Source of the DNA: Homalodisca vitripennis
Lineage: Eukaryota; Arthropoda; Insecta; Hemiptera; Cicadellidae
Length of the DNA stretch: 64,000 nt
Assembly (NCBI RefSeq): GCF_021130785.1
Contig: NC_060210.1
Location: forward strand, 186,065,001 to 186,129,000
Reading direction: 5' to 3'
Of the stretch, positions 54,301-60,300 are shown in pieces. The stretch's first letter is position 1. Each line of letters starts with the position of its first letter. Below the pieces are notes generated by a model. The model ran no database searches. It saw only the letters and a program-made list of their open reading frames with translations, and was not told the origin of the DNA. A program made the position numbers and the translations under genes.

Positions 54301-57300
54301 GCCGCCTGAGAACGTAGCCATCCTGTCACAGCGTTTTGAAGCTCTTCATCACTCGCAAACCTCTGAGATGCAAGCCACCGCTTCATGTACGGGAAAAGAT
54401 GGATATCACTGAGAGCCAAGTCCAGGCTGCAGGGGGGTGGTCAAAAACGTCCCATTTGAACTTTTCCAAAAGTTCTGTTGTTCTTTGAGCTGTATGAGGG
54501 CGGGCGTTGTCATGGACAAACACAACACCAAACGTCAGAAGACCACGACGCTTGTTTTGAATCGCTCGTCGTAGCCGTTTTAAGGTTTCACAGTAAGCTG
54601 CAGCTGTAATGGTCGTACCACGCTCCATAAATTCAACAAGCAAGATGCCCTTAGCATCCCAAAAAACTTTAGCCATCAATTTTCTCGCTGAAAAAGATTG
54701 GCAAGCTTTCTTTGGCTTGCTTGGCAAAGCGGTATGATCCCATTGCATTGACTGTTGTTTTGTTTCGGCATTCACATAGGCTACCCAAGTCTCATCTCCT
54801 GTAACGATCCTGTTCAAAAATGTTTCTCCTTCAACGTCATACCGAGTAAGAAAGTCTATGACAGAACTCATTCTTTTCATTTTGTGATCATCGGTGAGCA
54901 CTTTTGGAATCCAACGAGCACAACATTTGTGATAGCCTAGTTTTTCTGTCACTATCTCATGCACAAGACTTCGAGAAATCTCAGGAAAATTATTCGAAAG
55001 TTCTGAGATTGTGAAGCGACGGTTCTCACGAATGTTCTCATCCATTTTGTTCACCAAGTCATCACTGACGAGAGATGGCCTACCACTCCGGTCTTCATCG
55101 TGAACGTTCGTTCTTCCATTTTTAAAAAAACGAACCCATTGACGGACTACACCTTCGCTCATAATGTTTGGGCCACACACCGCACTCAATTCATGATGCA
55201 TTTCAGCTGCTGTGCAACTTTTCGACCCCAGAAATCTTATTACACCATGCACTTCACACTGGGCGGGATTTTCTATCACGGCGCTCATGTTTTTACGTTG
55301 TAACAAAAGAACACGCGATCGCACAATGCTCTCCCTTGCACAGCTTTGCGTACTAAACAGCTGCACACACTGATGCGAGAATGGCAGCGCTACCCCCACT
55401 ACTTATCGCGCCACGCCCAAACGGCGGTTACTTTATGGACGACCCTCGTAGTTGACTAGGTATTAAAAAAAAACCGGTTTTGTTTCACTATACTGTACTA
55501 TTTAATACCCCTCAGCTTAATTTTAATGCATCAAAAACGGTTTATTTTTAAGTAGTTTTAAGTTAATTATTGTATTACCTCTTGTATTAAAATATAAACT
55601 CGTTTCCATATTTTGAGCTTTGTCTCCACTAAATGTACTAGTATTTTAATAAATAGATAGGATACATCATAGTAGCTACAGTAACACTGATACTCAGATG
55701 AAACACAATTCTAAACAATGTTTACTATAGTATATGCTGCAAACAGAGAAATGTTAATTTAGTTACTTATTTGGTGGAGAGAATTCAACACCTTCCAGCC
55801 AAAATGGATGATTGAATCTTATAACTGTGCAATATAGTGGGCCACACATAGTGGCCTGACGAGCATAATGAACGGCAAAACAGCAAGGGCCATTAGATCT
55901 GGCCGGCGGAGCCGAGGGACAGAATGTACTCATAAATAACTGTCCTGACACAGAGAACAGTCATGGCCACCGTTGTGGGCCGGCAATCTAAGCAATCTAA
56001 GAGGTTAATCATATGAATCTAATGCTGATCCCAAAGGGTTAATATAAATGGAAAAAAATTAATTTGGGCTACAGCAAAAAGTTTGTCGTTTTTTTTTTTT
56101 GTAATTTTCTGAGCATCCTATGTGAAAAGCTTTCTTACAAATCTTACATTTAAAAACAACATTAAAGCATAACATTATCTCAGTACACTAATACAAAGAG
56201 AGGGATAGAATGAAACATCCAAAAGGAGACCTAAAAGATTTCAGAAATATAACAACTACTCAACTTGTTTTAAATACAGCAATTATACGTTTTAATTTGA
56301 ATAGACCTATATGGTATAACTAAATTCAGATGTATTCCATTCTCCTCTGTGTGGTGCACTCTTCAATCAGATTTATTCCCTCCCTACCAAAACTGGAAGT
56401 TCTAGTTACGCCACTGAATTACCTTAACTATGTAACATAATCAAACTCGGCTTACTGGGTAAAGACGTCTTAATATGTGGTGGCAGTTTTGCATTCTTCA
56501 TGATAGCGGTGAGAGCTATCTGGTCGGTGCGGCAGAGCTGTGCCGTGGCACTGCACAAAGCCTTGATCGGAAGCAGCAGTTGCTTGGCTGTGAGTGTGTT
56601 TGGTGCCACTGAGTCCGAGGCAACGTGACTCTGGAGTCGGCTGAGCAGATATTGCAGAAGGATACGAGCGGCAGAGCACACTGAGCCCAGCTGGCCCTTG
56701 CACACTGCATCAGTTACAATTCACGTTACAACAAACAATAAAAAATACAAACAATAACAGTACGAACAAAAAATAAAAACCTCTTAGTAGATTGGAATTT
56801 GAACTCTAAATCAATACAATTTTCAGCTTTTTCCAGCCATAACACTACGCAATAGCCTGAATAATGACATAGCCCAATTTTGGTTTGAGCAAGGCCATTC
56901 AAATGAAGGCTATGTTGTGTAAAATTAAATCTTTGTAGTCAGTTAAGGTCAATTAAAAATGTAGCAATCCTTGTTATGGGTTCTGTTATATCATAGTTTA
57001 CAATAATCTTATCTTAATTTACAAAATCATTTATATGTTTATACGAGTTAGTCTATTTTCTAATTCATTGTAAATACTGGTAAGTCCATTATGTAGACTA
57101 TTAATTGTCCCTTCTAGGATTACAAGACAATTTACAGTTTTAAATTTCATATTACAAACCATGAACTAATGTTGTGTTTTGTCTTATATCTAACCAAAAG
57201 TATTGATCTGGCCATTGCTTAGCTCACATATCTTTGTAGAAATATAGCTTCCTTGATTGTCAGAACAAGGAACAAGATCACATTAACCCTCGTAAAGGTT

Positions 57301-60300
57301 AGCTTTAACTTTTTAAATCTATAATATGTGCGTATGTATTTACCCACTTATATGGCAAGTAGCCTCTATATAATACCAAAGTGTCGAATTTAAAAAGATT
57401 TATAACATTTAACAGTTTTATTTAGACAGAGTTGTTAGAATTATAAAATTAAGAAAGAGTGACATAGCGGCTACAAAAATTCAGCCCATTTGAGCCAGAC
57501 TGCATTGCGGTAACTTGATCGGGACAGGGATAAATGCTAAAACATAAATTACAGTATATGTACTAGTATATTTGACAAGTCTGCATGTTTTCAATATTTG
57601 TTAAAATAAGTGTTGTCGTTAGACTAGTACAAATTTGGACAACTGTAAGTTACCTGAACTGATGCTGGAACTGATGTAGTCAGCAGCCAATGCAGCAAAA
57701 GATGTGTAAAACGTTTCATATTGATCCTCATGGTTCATCAAATCAGGCTCACTGAGAAAACCAACAATGTTACTAAATATTAAACACTATAAAATGTACT
57801 ATACACAATTAATTATTTTTATATGAATTGTTATGTATTGCGTACACAAAAGCTGAGCTTAGTAGTTAAAAATTAGTCTCAGTTTACTTGCAACTTAGTA
57901 ACATCAGTTCAGTAACTGCATGATACTAATACCAAGAGTGGATCGGCTGGTAATAGGTTGCTGGAATGTAACACCTGACCATGTTATTTTAGTAATAGGT
58001 TATTGACAAATAACAGTATTTCTAGCAGCCTAAACTCAAATACCATACACATGATTTAACTTTGTTTGAATTCATTTGGAACAATAATGATCAACCGAAT
58101 TAAGCTATAGACTATTAAGATTGTACTAAACAATACTGTTATTTTGTAACATAAAAACATCTGGCAACATTATTAATTATGAATATCTATAGGCCAAGTT
58201 TTTTTTACATTCAAGTTTAGATATTTCTAATCCATAGTTGATTCAGGTAGAATAGTACAATAAGCAGACCCTGTCTTTTTACATTGATTAGTATAACCAT
58301 GTAGCATATCAAATACTAGACTATCAATCGATATCAAAGTATCTATAGTCCTAAATAACAATCATAATATGTCTGAAATTAAAACAATTAATTTAATATG
58401 TACAGTGACAATCTCATAAATAATAAATGAATCATAATGATCAAACATTATAGTTAGAAGAAAAAAATGTGAAAACTCATAATAATAACATTAACAACAA
58501 TATTTAGAATAGAAAAAGTGTGGAACTATCTATAAAAATGTTTTCTCTTGGATGGCAATGTCTAACAAATTCTCTTCCAAAAACCGTGCCACTATTCTGT
58601 ATGAATATTCACAGAGATATATAGACCTGGAAGGAGATTGGGTGGCATGCCACTTTTCAAACTTCGTTTCATGGCCTACCAAGAGCTTTCAACTGTCTTG
58701 AGTGTTAACACCAATTGCTGATTTTCAATTGTTTTCATTACAATTGATGGTAAAACGGACAAAACCACATTCAATCAATCCAAAATGTCTTCCATGTCTT
58801 GTGAATATAGTTGTTCCAGACTTTATATGCTTTATGTAAAAGACGAGTGACGTTTTGCATCTCTCGTTTGTTTTCAGGGTAAACCTCAATTTGGTATTTA
58901 CCATGTTTTTGTCTTTCTGGTATGGTTTCAATTAAACCTAATGTCCATGTTCCTTCTAACAACCTCCCTTTGTTATATTTTCATTTTCATATTTTAGATT
59001 TATCTATTTCTCCCACCACTCTAGGACCTCCAAGCTTCTCTTTCCTATTAAATTGTTCATCAATCCTTACAAAACAAAACGACAGCCAGCCAGATATCGT
59101 AATTCTTGATGGTGTGTATAGCTCTGAACTGCACTCAACAATTAAAAATTCATAGTTTGTCTGGTTTCTGGAAAAAAACTACATCAATCACAGTTTGGTA
59201 CCCAGTCCGTCTTCAATTTATTTTAAACACACACATTTTATCATCTTTTAAAGCAATTTCATGCAGTTTTCTAAACTTGATTTCCACTTTGAATTTGACA
59301 AAGTCACTTATTTCAAAGTCAAATATTACATTGGTTGCAATTTACTTTAGCCACGTCAGCTATAACAATCTCATACCACTTTTATCAATTTCTTAAAATA
59401 CTGTAGTCCTATGTTTTCATACACAGAAAGAATTTTTGGGCGATCACGATCCATAATGCACAATAGCTGATGTAACATGTTTGAAATTTTAGGTTATATC
59501 CCGAATAGTCCAACAATCTAGAGAATCGGGGTTTCTGGATGGAGGGGATAACAAGCTAAGGAGGAGTAGGAAGGATGCGGAGGGGGTAAACAACCCCAAC
59601 ACAAGCCAACAAAGTAGAAGAAATTTGAGAGGTCTGAGCATTTTTGCAACAGTTTCTACCTCTATGTCGACATTTAATCCTCTGTCCTCTCCTCAGTTTC
59701 TGTTTCTAAACGTTTTTGCAACATTTCTTACCAATGGGCAACTTGTTAATAGTTGTTCTTAACTATTTCAAACTTTCTGCGTTTTACATGTCCAAAATAA
59801 AACAAAGACGTTGGCCATTTTGTGTTTGTGTCTTCTTCAGTGAAGTTTGGTTTTCGTAGTTCTTTGAACAACAATGGAGTTACCTTGATAATAATAAACA
59901 GTGATAAATATGTGCATTGGGTATTCTCTAAGTTGTTTGACAGCACTGCAATGAAAAATCCGGAAATTACAGTGCAAAATGAAGTTTTGAACAGGTTTTC
60001 CTTGTGTGATAGTGGCGGCCACTGTCCTCTAGTTTAGGATACACCACTGTTATTCTCTGTTTTGTTACACAAGTTTCCCAGAGCAGCCGAGAAGTCGTAT
60101 CCTCTTCTTCATTAAATATTTAGCAAGTTTCTATTATTTTTATTTCTTCACCCTATTGTTTTATTTATTTTTATTATGTTTTAAATTTAATTTTACTTTA
60201 ATTATCGTGTTGGCCTCTAGGTAGGCCACTTTTCTAATGTCAGATTATGATTAGGAAATTTTAAGTAAGGTGGAAAGGGACACTAACATCATCCGAGCTC

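Larger units (their letters stand above)
53073..55450 (-). mobile_element. mariner element A, full-length copy interrupted by a TTAA element
   Basis: TA-flanked inverted ends match those at 21254-22214 (CGAGGGTGGTCCACAAAGT and ACTTTATGGACGACCCTCG). Removing the insert at 53152-54200 leaves 1329 bp, normal for mariner. Confidence 0.95.

Noticed and set aside
55289..55399. Extended mariner A transposase N-terminus
   Set aside because: It begins at a GTG; the sister copy and the family start at MSAVIENP (55288).
55765..56041. Fourth piggyBac-type element ending CAAAGGG-TTAA
   Set aside because: No matching left terminus was found; a TTAA with CCCTTTG can arise by chance. The same holds for TTAACCCTTTG at 20641.
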